Source of the DNA: Vibrio ishigakensis
GTDB lineage: Bacteria; Pseudomonadota; Gammaproteobacteria; Enterobacterales; Vibrionaceae
NCBI RefSeq assembly: GCF_024347675.1
Contig: NZ_AP024881.1
Location: 2,604,001-2,668,000 of the forward strand
Direction: 5' to 3'
Length of the DNA stretch: 64,000 nt
How positions within the stretch are numbered: the stretch's first letter is position 1; the number at the start of each line of letters is the position of its first letter. Below are positions 19,604-30,191 of this stretch, in pieces. Position numbers and translations under genes: made by a program. The notes beneath the pieces were generated by a model that saw only the letters and a list, made by a program, of their open reading frames with translations, made no database searches and was not told the origin of the DNA.

Positions 19604-21073
19604 TTACATCATGACTACGTCGAACTGCTCTTGAATATAGAGTGGCTCCGACGACACCTTGACCTCTTTACCGATAAACAGTTCTAGCTCAGCCAGCGCG
19701 TGTGACTCTTCACCATTTAACGCCTCGGCTACCGATGGAGAGGCATACACCAAGAACTTGTCGGCATCGTAGGCGCGGTTTACACGAGTGATCTCACGAA
19801 GTACCTCGTAGCATACGGTTTCTACCGTCTTTACCGAGCCGCGACCTTCACACGCAGGGCAATCTGAACACAGGATATGCTCGATACTCTCACGAGTGCG
19901 CTTGCGGGTCATCTCAACAAGACCAAGCTGAGTGAAGCCATTAATGTTGGTTTTCACGCGGTCGTTGTCTAGCGCAGCTTCTAGAGAAGCGAGTACGCGC
20001 TTGCGGTGTTCATCACTGCTCATATCGATAAAGTCGATAATGATAATACCGCCAAGGTTACGCAGACGAAGTTGGCGAGCAATCGCCTCTGTCGCTTCAA
20101 GGTTGGTGTTGAAGATGGTCTCTTCTAGGTTGCGACGTCCGACAAAGGCACCGGTGTTGATATCAACCGTAGTCATTGCTTCTGTCTGGTCGATAATAAG
20201 GTAACCACCTGATTTCAATGGTACCTTACGCTCAAGAGAACGCTGAATCTCGTTCTCTGCGTCGTACATATCGAAGATAGGCTTATCGCCATCATACAGG
20301 GCTAGCTTACTGGTTAGCTCAGGTACAAATTCTTCGGTGAACTCTTCTAGAGACTCAAACACCATGCGCGAGTCCACTTGGATCTGAGATAGCTCGGTGC
20401 CCACAAAGTCACGCAGGATACGCTGGGCTAGACCTAGCTCACCGTATAGAGTTGAGCGAGTGATGTACTTAGAGCGGCGCTCCATGATCTTTTCCCAAAG
20501 ACGCTTTAGAAAAGCGGCATCTTGCTCTAGCTCTTTCTCGTCTGCACCCTCGGCTGCGGTGCGGATAATAAAGCCGCCTGCATCGTTGCAATATGGTGCA
20601 ACGATCTTCTTCAGGCGTTCACGCTCGCATTCAGACTCGATACGCTGAGAAACACCCACATGGCTCGCACCAGGCATAAACACTAGATAGCGTGATGGAA
20701 GGGTAATATCTGTGGTTAGGCGAGCACCCTTGGTACCCAGCGGATCTTTCACCACCTGAACAACGATGTCTTGACCTTGACGCACCAGCTCAGAGATATC
20801 TTTTACCTGAAACTGTTGCTTCTCGTTCTCTGCCACACACTCAGTGTGAGGAACAATGTCTGAAGCATGTAGAAAGGCCGCCTTTTCTAGGCCAATGTCG
20901 ACAAAAGCCGCCTGCATTCCTGGTAGAACGCGACTCACGCGACCTTTATAGATGTTTCCAACAATACCTCGGCGAGATTCACGTTCAACATGAACCTCTT
21001 GGAGAACTCCACCCTCAATCATCGCCACACGAGTCTCACTCGGGGTCGAGTTGATCAATAACTCAGCACTCAT
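19604..21073 (-). CDS. rng: RNase G, endoribonuclease
   Basis: RNase E/G family nuclease of 489 residues. An S1 RNA-binding domain (about 38-120) includes 'GNIYKGRVSRVLPGMQAAFVDIG', and the catalytic domain carries 'GGIIIIDFIDM'. The zinc-link cysteines are in 'CSDCPACEGRG'. It lacks the long C-terminal scaffold of RNase E. It processes 16S rRNA 5' ends and some mRNAs. It lies between maf and yhdP as in E. coli. Confidence 0.96.
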   Translation of the reverse strand: MSAELLINSTPSETRVAMIEGGVLQEVHVERESRRGIVGNIYKGRVSRVLPGMQAAFVDIGLEKAAFLHASDIVPHTECVAENEKQQFQVKDISELVRQGQDIVVQVVKDPLGTKGARLTTDITLPSRYLVFMPGASHVGVSQRIESECERERLKKIVAPYCNDAGGFIIRTAAEGADEKELEQDAAFLKRLWEKIMERRSKYITRSTLYGELGLAQRILRDFVGTELSQIQVDSRMVFESLEEFTEEFVPELTSKLALYDGDKPIFDMYDAENEIQRSLERKVPLKSGGYLIIDQTEAMTTVDINTGAFVGRRNLEETIFNTNLEATEAIARQLRLRNLGGIIIIDFIDMSSDEHRKRVLASLEAALDNDRVKTNINGFTQLGLVEMTRKRTRESIEHILCSDCPACEGRGSVKTVETVCYEVLREITRVNRAYDADKFLVYASPSVAEALNGEESHALAELELFIGKEVKVSSEPLYIQEQFDVVMM

Positions 21074-21089
21074 AGCGCACCTCTAAATC

Positions 21090-21665
21090 TTATAAAAACT
21101 GGTGCAAGAGCTGCTCGGTCTCATACAAAGGTAGGCCTACAACCGAGTGATAACTTCCCTCGATGCGCGTGACAAATTTCCCGCCAATACCTTGAATGCC
21201 GTAGCTTCCTGCTTTGTCGCATGGTTCACCCGTTTGCCAATATTCTTCGATTTCTTGTTGGCTAATGGTTTTGAACCACACGTCGGTAATACAAATAATG
21301 GTTTGCGCGCCAGCTTGGCTATACGCGCACACAGCCGTCATCACCTGATGCTGCTTTCCTGATAGGTCAGACAACATTTGTGTGCTGTGGTGCAAATCTT
21401 TTGGTTTTTCTAGAACGCGATTGTCTATGGTGACAACCGTATCTGCGCCCAAAACCACCTTAGTTGCCTTGTCCTCATCAGACAGGTCTTGAAAGACCGC
21501 TTGCGCCTTTTCGGAGGCTAGACGCTGTACGTATTCAGTTGCGGTCTCTTGCTCTTGAATCTGCTCTTCTATATCACTGATAAGTATAGTGAAATCATAA
21601 CCAAGCTGAGATAAAAGTTCTTTTCTTCGTGGCGAGCCTGAGGCCAAGATCAATGACTTTTTCAT
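21090..21665 (-). CDS. maf: Maf-family nucleoside triphosphate pyrophosphatase (YhdE type)
   Basis: It has 191 residues. The Maf signature is 'LILASGSPRRKELLSQLG' at the N-terminus, with the catalytic segment 'GADTVV' and 'YGIQGIGGKFV'. Position after mreD matches E. coli yhdE, which hydrolyses dTTP, UTP and modified pyrimidine nucleotides and influences septum formation. Specificity is inferred from that context. It begins four bases before the end of the mreD gap, tightly coupled in the operon. Confidence 0.92.
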   Translation of the reverse strand: MKKSLILASGSPRRKELLSQLGYDFTILISDIEEQIQEQETATEYVQRLASEKAQAVFQDLSDEDKATKVVLGADTVVTIDNRVLEKPKDLHHSTQMLSDLSGKQHQVMTAVCAYSQAGAQTIICITDVWFKTISQQEIEEYWQTGEPCDKAGSYGIQGIGGKFVTRIEGSYHSVVGLPLYETEQLLHQFL

Positions 21666-21668
21666 CTC

Positions 21669-22154
21669 TTACCTCACCCGCCATGAGCGGCGTACACGAC
21701 GTAGCAACAAGAATAACCATGGCCAAAGGATACCGTTGATCAAACCTACCCACAGAGAGGCTGGATTAAAGATCACATCCTGCACTACAAACTCACCGAA
21801 GAACTCGATAAGCACTCCAAGCATAGTCAGCAAGGCAATAATGAATGCCTGTTGCCATAGCGCCATGTTACGCATTACAAGGAAGTTGATCGCGACTAGA
21901 TAGGTGACGATAGACATCACCAGACCGCGCACACCCAAGGTAGAGCCAAGAAGCAAATCCCAGATAAGACCTAAGATCAACCCCGTACCGACATTCACAC
22001 GGTGCGGCGCCGCCATCACCCAATAACAGGTAACCAGAATTAGCCACGAAGGGCGCAGAACATCTAGTGTGCCCGGCCATGGAATGGTTTGCAGGATAAG
22101 GGCAATAAAGAAAGTAACCCAGATAACCAGCTTACTATGCAGAATATTATTCAT
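21669..22154 (-). CDS. mreD: MreD, rod-shape-determining membrane protein
   Basis: The 161-residue hydrophobic protein has five or six predicted membrane segments and the family features 'PSWLILVTCYWVMAAPHRVNVGTGLILGLIWDLL'. It is part of the Rod complex with MreB, MreC, RodA and PBP2 for lateral cell-wall growth. The start overlaps the end of mreC by eight bases. Confidence 0.94.
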   Translation of the reverse strand: MNNILHSKLVIWVTFFIALILQTIPWPGTLDVLRPSWLILVTCYWVMAAPHRVNVGTGLILGLIWDLLLGSTLGVRGLVMSIVTYLVAINFLVMRNMALWQQAFIIALLTMLGVLIEFFGEFVVQDVIFNPASLWVGLINGILWPWLFLLLRRVRRSWRVR

Positions 22155-23043
22155 TCGCTTCTGCCTCTACATCTGGAACCTGTGGCTCAGGAGTTTCTGG
22201 TTCAAACTTGATCTCTTGAGGCTTCTGCTCAGGCCAAACCAAAAGCAGATAACGCAAACGACCAAAATCTACTGCTGGGGTTGCGACGATAGTTGAGAAC
22301 GGTCGATGATTGTCGATAACCACATCCGTCACCGTCCCCACCGGATAGCCTTCAGGGTATATACCACCAAGGCCAGATGACACCAACACGTCCCCTTCTT
22401 CGATATCGAAGTTACTTGGGATATGCTGAAGTTGCATCTCACTAAGGTTGCCAGTACCCGCTGCAATTACGCGAATGTCATTACGAATCACCTGCACCGG
22501 GATTGCGGAGTTAGAATCTGGAAGTAGCAGTACACGGCTATTATGCGCCGATACCTCAGCAACCTGTCCAACGATACCACTTTCATTCAATACAGGCTGG
22601 CCTTGATAAACACCGTCTACACGACCTTTATCAATAACAACTTGCTGATGATATGAAGACGAGTCTACTGCCATTACTTCAGTAACCACTTTCTTCTCGT
22701 CTCGCACAAAGGACGAGCCAAGAAGCTTACGAAAGCGCTTATTCTCTTCACGATATTGAGCAAGTAGCGTCAGATCGCTCTTCATACGAAGCAGTTCTTC
22801 ACGCAAGGCTTTGTTGGTGGTCAGCACCTCTTGCTTGCTGCTCATACGCTCGTAAAAGCCAGCAAACATGGCCCTTGGCAGGTCTGCTGCATACTGAATA
22901 GGAGAGACAGCGCTGCTCAACACGTAGCGAACATTTGAAAAGGCGTCAAAACGACTATCAGCCAACATTAAGCTGGCTGATAGGAGAACGGCAAAAAAGA
23001 GTCGCAGTTGCAGGGATGGACCCCTGCCAAAAATTGGATTCAT
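22147..23043 (-). CDS. mreC: MreC, rod-shape-determining protein
   Basis: Bitopic protein of 298 residues. The N-terminal membrane anchor (about residues 11-28) is followed by a coiled coil (about 65-105) and the periplasmic double beta-barrel domain ('VIDKGRVDGVYQGQPVLNESGIVGQV'). The C-terminal tail is proline- and glutamate-rich. It regulates PBP2 activity in the Rod complex. A hairpin lies in the 93-base gap separating it from mreB. Confidence 0.95.
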   Translation of the reverse strand: MNPIFGRGPSLQLRLFFAVLLSASLMLADSRFDAFSNVRYVLSSAVSPIQYAADLPRAMFAGFYERMSSKQEVLTTNKALREELLRMKSDLTLLAQYREENKRFRKLLGSSFVRDEKKVVTEVMAVDSSSYHQQVVIDKGRVDGVYQGQPVLNESGIVGQVAEVSAHNSRVLLLPDSNSAIPVQVIRNDIRVIAAGTGNLSEMQLQHIPSNFDIEEGDVLVSSGLGGIYPEGYPVGTVTDVVIDNHRPFSTIVATPAVDFGRLRYLLLVWPEQKPQEIKFEPETPEPQVPDVEAEANE

Positions 23044-23078
23044 ATTTTACTACCCAATTGGACTCTTCGTGAAAATGA

Positions 23079-23097
23079 CACCCAGTTTAGCTGGGTG
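23079..23097 (-). terminator. Possible attenuator hairpin between mreB and mreC
   Basis: Perfect 7-base arms CACCCAG / CTGGGTG with a 5-base loop, followed on the minus strand by a short T-rich stretch (TCATTTTC). The T-tract is weak, so it probably reduces rather than stops transcription. This would allow more MreB than MreC/MreD. That effect is inference. Confidence 0.45.
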
Positions 23098-23136
23098 CCA
23101 ATCCGCGAAAGAGCAAATGCGAATTCCACTGACATA

Positions 23137-24222
<1,086 letters not shown>

Positions 24223-24231
24223 TTAAATGTA

Positions 24232-24262
24232 CCAATGCCTCACTTATTCAGCAAGGCATTGG
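24232..24262. repeat. Inverted repeat in the mshQ-mreB intergenic region
   Basis: CCAATGCCT (24232-24240) and AGGCATTGG (24254-24262) form a perfect 9-base inverted repeat with a 13-base centre, about 50 bases upstream of the mreB start. There is no adjacent T-run, so it is not a typical terminator. It may be a protein-binding site or an mRNA leader hairpin of mreB. Confidence 0.5.
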
Positions 24263-24317
24263 ATTACAAAGATTGAGATAAATTCGCTTTTTCTGACCCT
24301 GTTCTGACTTAGCGTCC

Positions 24318-24339
24318 AAAAAAGCCAGTTTTAATTGGC
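24318..24339 (-). terminator. Weak candidate terminator at the end of mshQ
   Basis: On the minus strand GCCA ... TGGC (4-bp GC-rich stem, 8-base loop containing the mshQ stop codon) is followed directly by six Ts. The short stem makes this a marginal call for the end of the MSHA transcript. Confidence 0.3.
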
Positions 24340-27300
24340 AAAAAGCCCCCTTTCGCCTCGGAATATAATCCTGTCGTTCCCCCTGAAAGTACCGAATGTC
24401 ACTACGGTTGAGGGGTCCTCATCACCCACATTTCGCCAGTTGTATTGAAGCCATGGTTGATCGGTATATGAACCACCGTTACTACAATCGACGCCGCTTT
24501 CACCTACCTGCGGAGAGGTAGTTCCTTGACGAAGCCACAAGCGAACTTGAGAGCGATGTGTGGTCGAGTTAGCTGTATGAGTTGCACTCAGGTTGTCGTC
24601 TAATCCTTCATCAACTGCACCATTACCAACAAGGCTCGCATTACTGGTACCCTCATTACTCCAAAGGGTTTGTCGGCAGTATCTTTGATTAGATAGATAA
24701 GAACTTCTGCGATCATCAGAATTGGTAATAAAAGAGCGTTCAGCTGAATCCCAGAACTCAGTTCTCAAAGGAATATCGATATCTTGATCACTATTGCCAC
24801 CGATATCTTGCAAACTCATACGCCCGTATCGAAAATCTGGCTGTTGAGTGAACTTAACTCCACGATCATCGAGATCTAGCGTGTTGAAATTCACATTATC
24901 TACAATCTTACTCACTACCAGACCAAACTCTGCCTTTTCACTGTTGTAGGGTCCATCTGGCGTAGTCGTGTAATTCCCAACACTATTCGTTGATAGCTTC
25001 TGCATCATAAAGTCTGTGGTGTACTGCGCTAATCTGGCATTGCTAGCTACGCCATTTGCATCAGCTTGTCCCCAATCAATCTTGCTCCACGACAAATCAC
25101 CCCACTTCACACTGTCCATTCGATCCGTGAGTTCATCAGCTTCATCATCTATAGCTAAATAATCAATTTCGACCATCATGGCTTCAGCGAATAGACCATA
25201 GTTAGACGTCGGTTCGTTTAAACCATTCTGTGCTTCAACAATAAAATCATGGCCTATACCCTGGTTCATATAACCAAAGCCTGTGTATCCCCCTTGGTCG
25301 TTTTGGCCGCTAGGATAAACGTAGTTGTCTTCAACTAAAGCTAAATGCGCAGGATAAAAACGCCCCACAGGGACAGTTGCAGGGTTCACTGTCATTTCGT
25401 AGTACGTGTCTTGCAACTGAGAAGTCAACAAAATGCTGCCTACCTGACTCCAACTCAGACCGTTAAATGTGTATAGCTCATCGTCACCACCGGTGTGAAC
25501 CTGGGATAGGTTTCCTGAGAGCACTCCTGGGTCGCCATTGGCTGGAGAGTGAGGTTGATCATCTGGAATCGATACCTCGAGCGTAGCTGCGTAAGCCCCC
25601 TGTTTGGCGAAGTTAGGAGTTGTCTCGTAGTTACAATAATCTTTTCCGTTGGCAGATAGATCCACTGTACCGAACTCTGAATCGCCCTCATTCCATATTA
25701 TTGGTTTAAGTACAGAAGAAAAGGCATAACCTGCAGCCACAAAACCATTTCCAGAAAAAGAGGTACCTTGAGGATTAGTGACTCCAGAGGCACTTGCCGT
25801 GATATCACATAGTGCTAAGGTATAAGGTCTAACCTCAAGATCGGCGTCACCAGATAATCCCGTCCAATCGCCTTGATGATCGTCACACTGAGCACCACAC
25901 TCTTCTTTAGTCCACTCAGGATCGGATACTGTGACTGAAACATGCCCAGCATCGAAGTAACTGAAGTCTATAATCCCCTCACCTTGATTGAAGGTGATAT
26001 TGGTTGAGTCCGCCGTAACTACCTTGGTACCAGATTGAGGCTCTATATAGTTGGTCGAGCTCAGATCCAGATCTTTGGTACCAGAATAGTTTTCTATAAC
26101 CTCACAACTGCCCCCGGTATCGGCAACAGCTTTGACTGTCACACTTACAGGTTTTCCTGCAATAGCCTTAGCAGGGTCAGGATCGAACTGGAACCCAAAT
26201 GGCACAAATCGATATGGACCAGCGCTGTCTGATAATGAATCAGAAGCTACATTAGCTGACACATTTACATTACCAACTGCAGTACTTTCCAGATAAAGAG
26301 TTTTCTCACCATCCACAAATGAAGAGGTAAAGCTGTTTGCTGTGCAAGAGCCACCAGATTGTTGTTCCGACCAACAAGCAGAGCCATTGTCCGGACTCGC
26401 GACAGCAGTAAATGAAGCGCTATATCCCGAAATTGGGAACCCACTATCATTTACCACCTTGAAATACACAGGTATGCGGTCACAGGTTAAAGCCTGTGCT
26501 GCCTCTGGTGTGATGAGCAGTGTTTTACCACCACCGGGTGGGGGCTCAATAGGGCAAGAAGTTGAAGTGTTGAAGGTGTTGTTGGCACCACTCACTTCTA
26601 CTCGATAAGCAGAAATACCGCCATTTATGGTGTTCCCACTACCAACAATCTGAAAACCGCCAGAAGCTGTAGGATCAATGTAGATCTGTCCTGTGATTAT
26701 TACATTGCTGTTGAGGCTTATGTTGGAAGATGCTCCATGACCGATCAGTAGTAGATCATCTGGACCGCCATTTGGATTTATGCTGCCGGCATTGCCGTTG
26801 TTGCTATTAGTAGCAATAAATAAGTTCTTATAGTGTATGACGGTTCCCGGCTCGGTGACTAACTGAGCTCTAGCACGAATTGTTATATTTTCAATCCAAT
26901 ACTCCCCTGCAGGAACATTGAGTGTCGATCTAGCTCTGAGTAAAAGGTTGTTTAATACATTACCGCTGATATCACAGGTTGCATCTGCTGCGCACTCTTG
27001 AGTCGCGGTGCCTGTTTGAAATGGGGGTAAATCCATCGGAAGATCAAGCTTTTTAGTTGCGTCTATGCTGTCTGTAGAACATAGTCCGTTGGCGGAAGGA
27101 AATTCGCATGTCGCACCAGAAAATTGGCCCGTAGCAAAAGCCATACGATAGTCATCTAACGGGAAAACGATACTATTTGCAACACCAGTGATCGTTATTC
27201 CACCAGCTGAATTACCATTGAAATAGTAGTTTGTTTGCAAATACTCAGGCACATATTCACAGATTTCGGGTAACTGTGGCGTAGTTTCACAGTTGTCAAC

Positions 27301-29022
27301 AACGCGCTCAACACTACCGCTCCCTTGCAAGTTCAAGTTTTGGGCTGTAACAGAGCCTTTAAGCAGAGCAGACCCTGTCAAGTTCACATCACCGCGGCTA
27401 AAAACATTGGCATAAACAGGCTTGCTAGCATCTGTACTCAGGGTTACTTCAGCATCAGTGCCCTGCCAGTCCTCAGCCCAGATGCTTAAACTCTCGGTGC
27501 TCTCATCTTCAGAGAAAAGGGTAGAGCCACCACCCACAGTCATCTTATTGACTCTTAATAATGTGCCTGTCTTGAAGTAAACAGTTGCTCCACCACTGAT
27601 GGAAAGAGAACGAATCTGATAGTCAGTGCCCGTAAAATAATAGGTACCTGAAGACAGGGCTACCGTATCATAACGTCCAGCATCTATATTGTGCGTCCCT
27701 GAACCGGGAGACAAATCGGTATCACCTGGAGAAAAGTCCATGACATCCGGCTCACCAACTATCAAGCTAGTATCAGCTATACATTCTTGATTGTCACATG
27801 CTGTCTGTGTATCAAAAGCTTTATTTACTGTCTCAAAACCAACGCGTCCTCCAGCATCAATAGTACCGGTAACAGCAGACCCACCATCAAAGGTGATATT
27901 TGTTCCTGTTGTGAAAGATTGAACAGCATGTGGGAAAACATCACATTGCTCTGGGAGATCAGGTTCTGGAGGTTCGACATCTTCGTTGTAACACTCCAGC
28001 GTTTCTAAACCGACACCTGTTCCGGTGATGGTACCGTTCTTTATGTCAGCATCTTTACTCTCTTGGAAGACTTTAGAGCCACCTTGCACCCAATAATAGT
28101 GAGCGCGACTAATGTCATTTCCTTGGCCACGCTCGACTTCAATTCTTAGCTTATAATTCTGACCGGAAGCAAGCCTTTGCTCATTGAAGATATAATCAGC
28201 TCCAGATTGAAACTCTTGGTTGTACCACAAAGTATCACTCTCATTCCCACCCTCGAAAACAATGTCTTTGTAGTTAACGTTGTTGGAGCCAATGACATCA
28301 AACTCGACTACAAAATCTTGGTTATTACCTGTGATCCGGCAGGTCAAATCGCTAGGAGGGGGAGTAGGTTCATCACCATTAATAACGCCACTAGCATCTA
28401 GTAATAGCTGATCGGTAGTTACTGTACCATTTACAGAACCACCGTCTATTTTCAGGTATTTATTCGAAAATATGTGAGCGCTAACATTGGAGTTTTGAAG
28501 TGTCGCATCACCAGTAGTGATAATTACAAGATCATCAGGGTTTCCCCCCTCATTAATCCCCCCTGACTGAACCGTTAACTTACCTACATAGAGTGTTGTT
28601 GGAGCAGTTAGAGTTAAGTTTTTACCATCGAGCTTTGCTTCTCCATTTACCTTGTAGACAGAACCAGTTGGGTCTTGAGGCCTTGGCAAAGTGATATTAC
28701 CATTTATGCTTATCGCTATCGCATCACTAGGCGTACTGAAATCTGGGGTTTCAGGTAATCTGAGGCTACCATCAGCAATACAAGAATTGCTGTCACATCT
28801 ACCCTCATTGGTCTCAATCGAAGAGTAACCAAGTTTTCGATCTCCATTTAAAGTAGAGATTTGAGTACCGTCTTTAATTTCAACTTTCGGAGATTTGTCA
28901 CCCCAGGTCTGCGCTGCCGTTTTAGGAAGACTACTGTCGGAGACAGGGAATCGCACCTCAGCTAGTACCGTAAAACCGGCCAATAATAAAAGCATGCAGA
29001 GATAAGATAACAACCTACTCAT
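24331..29022 (-). CDS. mshQ: MshQ, giant MSHA pilus-associated surface protein
   Basis: The 1563-residue protein starts at ATG 29022 with a signal peptide ending near A21. A longer frame to 29184 lies inside mshP and is rejected. The N-terminal half contains three similar beta-rich modules (about 56-215, 360-580 and 588-823). Each has a paired-Cys element such as 'CDSNSCIADG' or 'CDNQECIAD' and ends in a G-x-V-x-A-x-x-L-x-L-x-G type strand pair. Proline-rich linkers separate them, and a distinct domain sits at 225-345. An Ig-like segment (about 834-960) and a C-terminal DUF6701-like region follow. It is secreted, extracellular or cell-surface, and probably the pilus-tip or adhesive component. 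That role is inferred from position as the last MSHA gene and from size. Confidence 0.85.
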   Translation of the reverse strand: MSRLLSYLCMLLLLAGFTVLAEVRFPVSDSSLPKTAAQTWGDKSPKVEIKDGTQISTLNGDRKLGYSSIETNEGRCDSNSCIADGSLRLPETPDFSTPSDAIAISINGNITLPRPQDPTGSVYKVNGEAKLDGKNLTLTAPTTLYVGKLTVQSGGINEGGNPDDLVIITTGDATLQNSNVSAHIFSNKYLKIDGGSVNGTVTTDQLLLDASGVINGDEPTPPPSDLTCRITGNNQDFVVEFDVIGSNNVNYKDIVFEGGNESDTLWYNQEFQSGADYIFNEQRLASGQNYKLRIEVERGQGNDISRAHYYWVQGGSKVFQESKDADIKNGTITGTGVGLETLECYNEDVEPPEPDLPEQCDVFPHAVQSFTTGTNITFDGGSAVTGTIDAGGRVGFETVNKAFDTQTACDNQECIADTSLIVGEPDVMDFSPGDTDLSPGSGTHNIDAGRYDTVALSSGTYYFTGTDYQIRSLSISGGATVYFKTGTLLRVNKMTVGGGSTLFSEDESTESLSIWAEDWQGTDAEVTLSTDASKPVYANVFSRGDVNLTGSALLKGSVTAQNLNLQGSGSVERVVDNCETTPQLPEICEYVPEYLQTNYYFNGNSAGGITITGVANSIVFPLDDYRMAFATGQFSGATCEFPSANGLCSTDSIDATKKLDLPMDLPPFQTGTATQECAADATCDISGNVLNNLLLRARSTLNVPAGEYWIENITIRARAQLVTEPGTVIHYKNLFIATNSNNGNAGSINPNGGPDDLLLIGHGASSNISLNSNVIITGQIYIDPTASGGFQIVGSGNTINGGISAYRVEVSGANNTFNTSTSCPIEPPPGGGKTLLITPEAAQALTCDRIPVYFKVVNDSGFPISGYSASFTAVASPDNGSACWSEQQSGGSCTANSFTSSFVDGEKTLYLESTAVGNVNVSANVASDSLSDSAGPYRFVPFGFQFDPDPAKAIAGKPVSVTVKAVADTGGSCEVIENYSGTKDLDLSSTNYIEPQSGTKVVTADSTNITFNQGEGIIDFSYFDAGHVSVTVSDPEWTKEECGAQCDDHQGDWTGLSGDADLEVRPYTLALCDITASASGVTNPQGTSFSGNGFVAAGYAFSSVLKPIIWNEGDSEFGTVDLSANGKDYCNYETTPNFAKQGAYAATLEVSIPDDQPHSPANGDPGVLSGNLSQVHTGGDDELYTFNGLSWSQVGSILLTSQLQDTYYEMTVNPATVPVGRFYPAHLALVEDNYVYPSGQNDQGGYTGFGYMNQGIGHDFIVEAQNGLNEPTSNYGLFAEAMMVEIDYLAIDDEADELTDRMDSVKWGDLSWSKIDWGQADANGVASNARLAQYTTDFMMQKLSTNSVGNYTTTPDGPYNSEKAEFGLVVSKIVDNVNFNTLDLDDRGVKFTQQPDFRYGRMSLQDIGGNSDQDIDIPLRTEFWDSAERSFITNSDDRRSSYLSNQRYCRQTLWSNEGTSNASLVGNGAVDEGLDDNLSATHTANSTTHRSQVRLWLRQGTTSPQVGESGVDCSNGGSYTDQPWLQYNWRNVGDEDPSTVVTFGTFRGNDRIIFRGERGLFAN

Positions 29023-29485
29023 CTTTAATTCCTTTAACCCAAACTGTTTGCTCGCGCTGAACTTCGAAAATATTGTCATTGCCACAAATGGCAACTGAGG
29101 TGAGTCTGAAATAGCGCAGATCTTCTGGTACGCCTGATGCTGGTGATTCACATGTAATGATTGGTGCGCTACATGGAGTATCACCGTTTTCGACTAGAGC
29201 TGTTGCAGCATTGCCAGCACTGCTAGAAAGGCTGTTACAGCGAGCAGAAATATCGTCAAAACTCTCGGCACCATTAAGTGGAAATAAATGCGTCAGCCCC
29301 CACTCATTGGCAGACTGTGCTAATAAACTAGCTTGATTACCCAGTAACTCTCTAGTTAACGTATCTTGGTTTGACCAACTGATTCTCAGCATGCTCAAAG
29401 CCAGCATCCCCATCACTACTATGACGAAGATAGCCACTATATATACATTGCCCTGCTGAGCCTTTTGATTGCGATTACGGAACAT
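29015..29485 (-). CDS. mshP: MshP, MSHA minor pilin-like protein
   Basis: This 156-residue protein has an N-terminal hydrophobic segment (about residues 13-35) resembling PilX/MshP-type minor pilins and lacking the usual Gly-Phe prepilin site ('QKAQQGNVYIVAIFVIVVMGMLALSML'). Four to six cysteines lie in the globular part. It overlaps mshQ by eight bases and mshO by eleven, so it is tightly co-translated. Function is assigned from synteny with the MSHA cluster. Confidence 0.85.
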   Translation of the reverse strand: MFRNRNQKAQQGNVYIVAIFVIVVMGMLALSMLRISWSNQDTLTRELLGNQASLLAQSANEWGLTHLFPLNGAESFDDISARCNSLSSSAGNAATALVENGDTPCSAPIITCESPASGVPEDLRYFRLTSVAICGNDNIFEVQREQTVWVKGIKDE

Positions 29486-30191
29486 TACTCACCTGCACGT
29501 CATGCTTGTAGTAACTCTGCTCATCACCACTAAAAAATAGGAAATCTAGATGAATCAAGCCGCCTCGCTGTAGTGAGGTATCTTGAAAACGAAACTCGCT
29601 CTGGTTGGAGTCGATGCCTGTAGCGACAACTACACCATTTCGTCTCAGTTCATCACCTGAGGTAATACAATACTGAATCATGTTCTTACGATAGATGAAA
29701 TGCCTGTTGGCGGTGGAGTCACTCGGTGGGTTCATGGTGACACTAAAGAAATCACCACTCTCTGAAGATGATGAAACTCCTGCAATAGATACACTTTGCC
29801 CATCATCTTCAAGGTCAGCCATTCTACTTGGGTTAATTACCAGTCGAGTGCCATCTTCAAAAGTATGAGGATATTCAAGTTCATTACCGACAACGAACTC
29901 AATACGGCCCGTATCCTCTCGCCTAGCGTAGAATCCGGCATACTCGATAGGATAGAAGGAGAGGCATTGATTGCTTGAAGTTAGGTCAAAGCTATTCGGC
30001 ACAGCATGGCTGATCTCCCGACCAAGCTTCTCAATTGCGAATCGGGTTTGATTCTGAACTCTTTGTCTATCAATGGTCTGGGTGTAGCCTTTGGCTCCAA
30101 ACTCAACAAAACCTGCGATACCAAGAAAGATGATAGCGACCACTACAATAGTGACTATCATCTCGATAAGGGTGAAACCATTTCTGCGCAT
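29475..30191 (-). CDS. mshO: MshO, MSHA minor pilin
   Basis: This 238-residue prepilin has a peptidase cleavage site after Gly in 'RRNGFTLIEMIVTIVVVAII' (short leader MRRNG, Glu at mature position 5). It is a PilW/GspJ-like minor pilin expected to help initiate pilus assembly. The gene abuts mshD (one base overlap) and overlaps mshP. Confidence 0.9.
   Translation of the reverse strand: MRRNGFTLIEMIVTIVVVAIIFLGIAGFVEFGAKGYTQTIDRQRVQNQTRFAIEKLGREISHAVPNSFDLTSSNQCLSFYPIEYAGFYARREDTGRIEFVVGNELEYPHTFEDGTRLVINPSRMADLEDDGQSVSIAGVSSSSESGDFFSVTMNPPSDSTANRHFIYRKNMIQYCITSGDELRRNGVVVATGIDSNQSEFRFQDTSLQRGGLIHLDFLFFSGDEQSYYKHDVQVSNVP

Noticed and set aside
29023..29184. N-terminal extension of mshQ by 54 residues
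   Set aside because: It lies inside mshP in another frame and precedes a clear signal peptide beginning at 29022.
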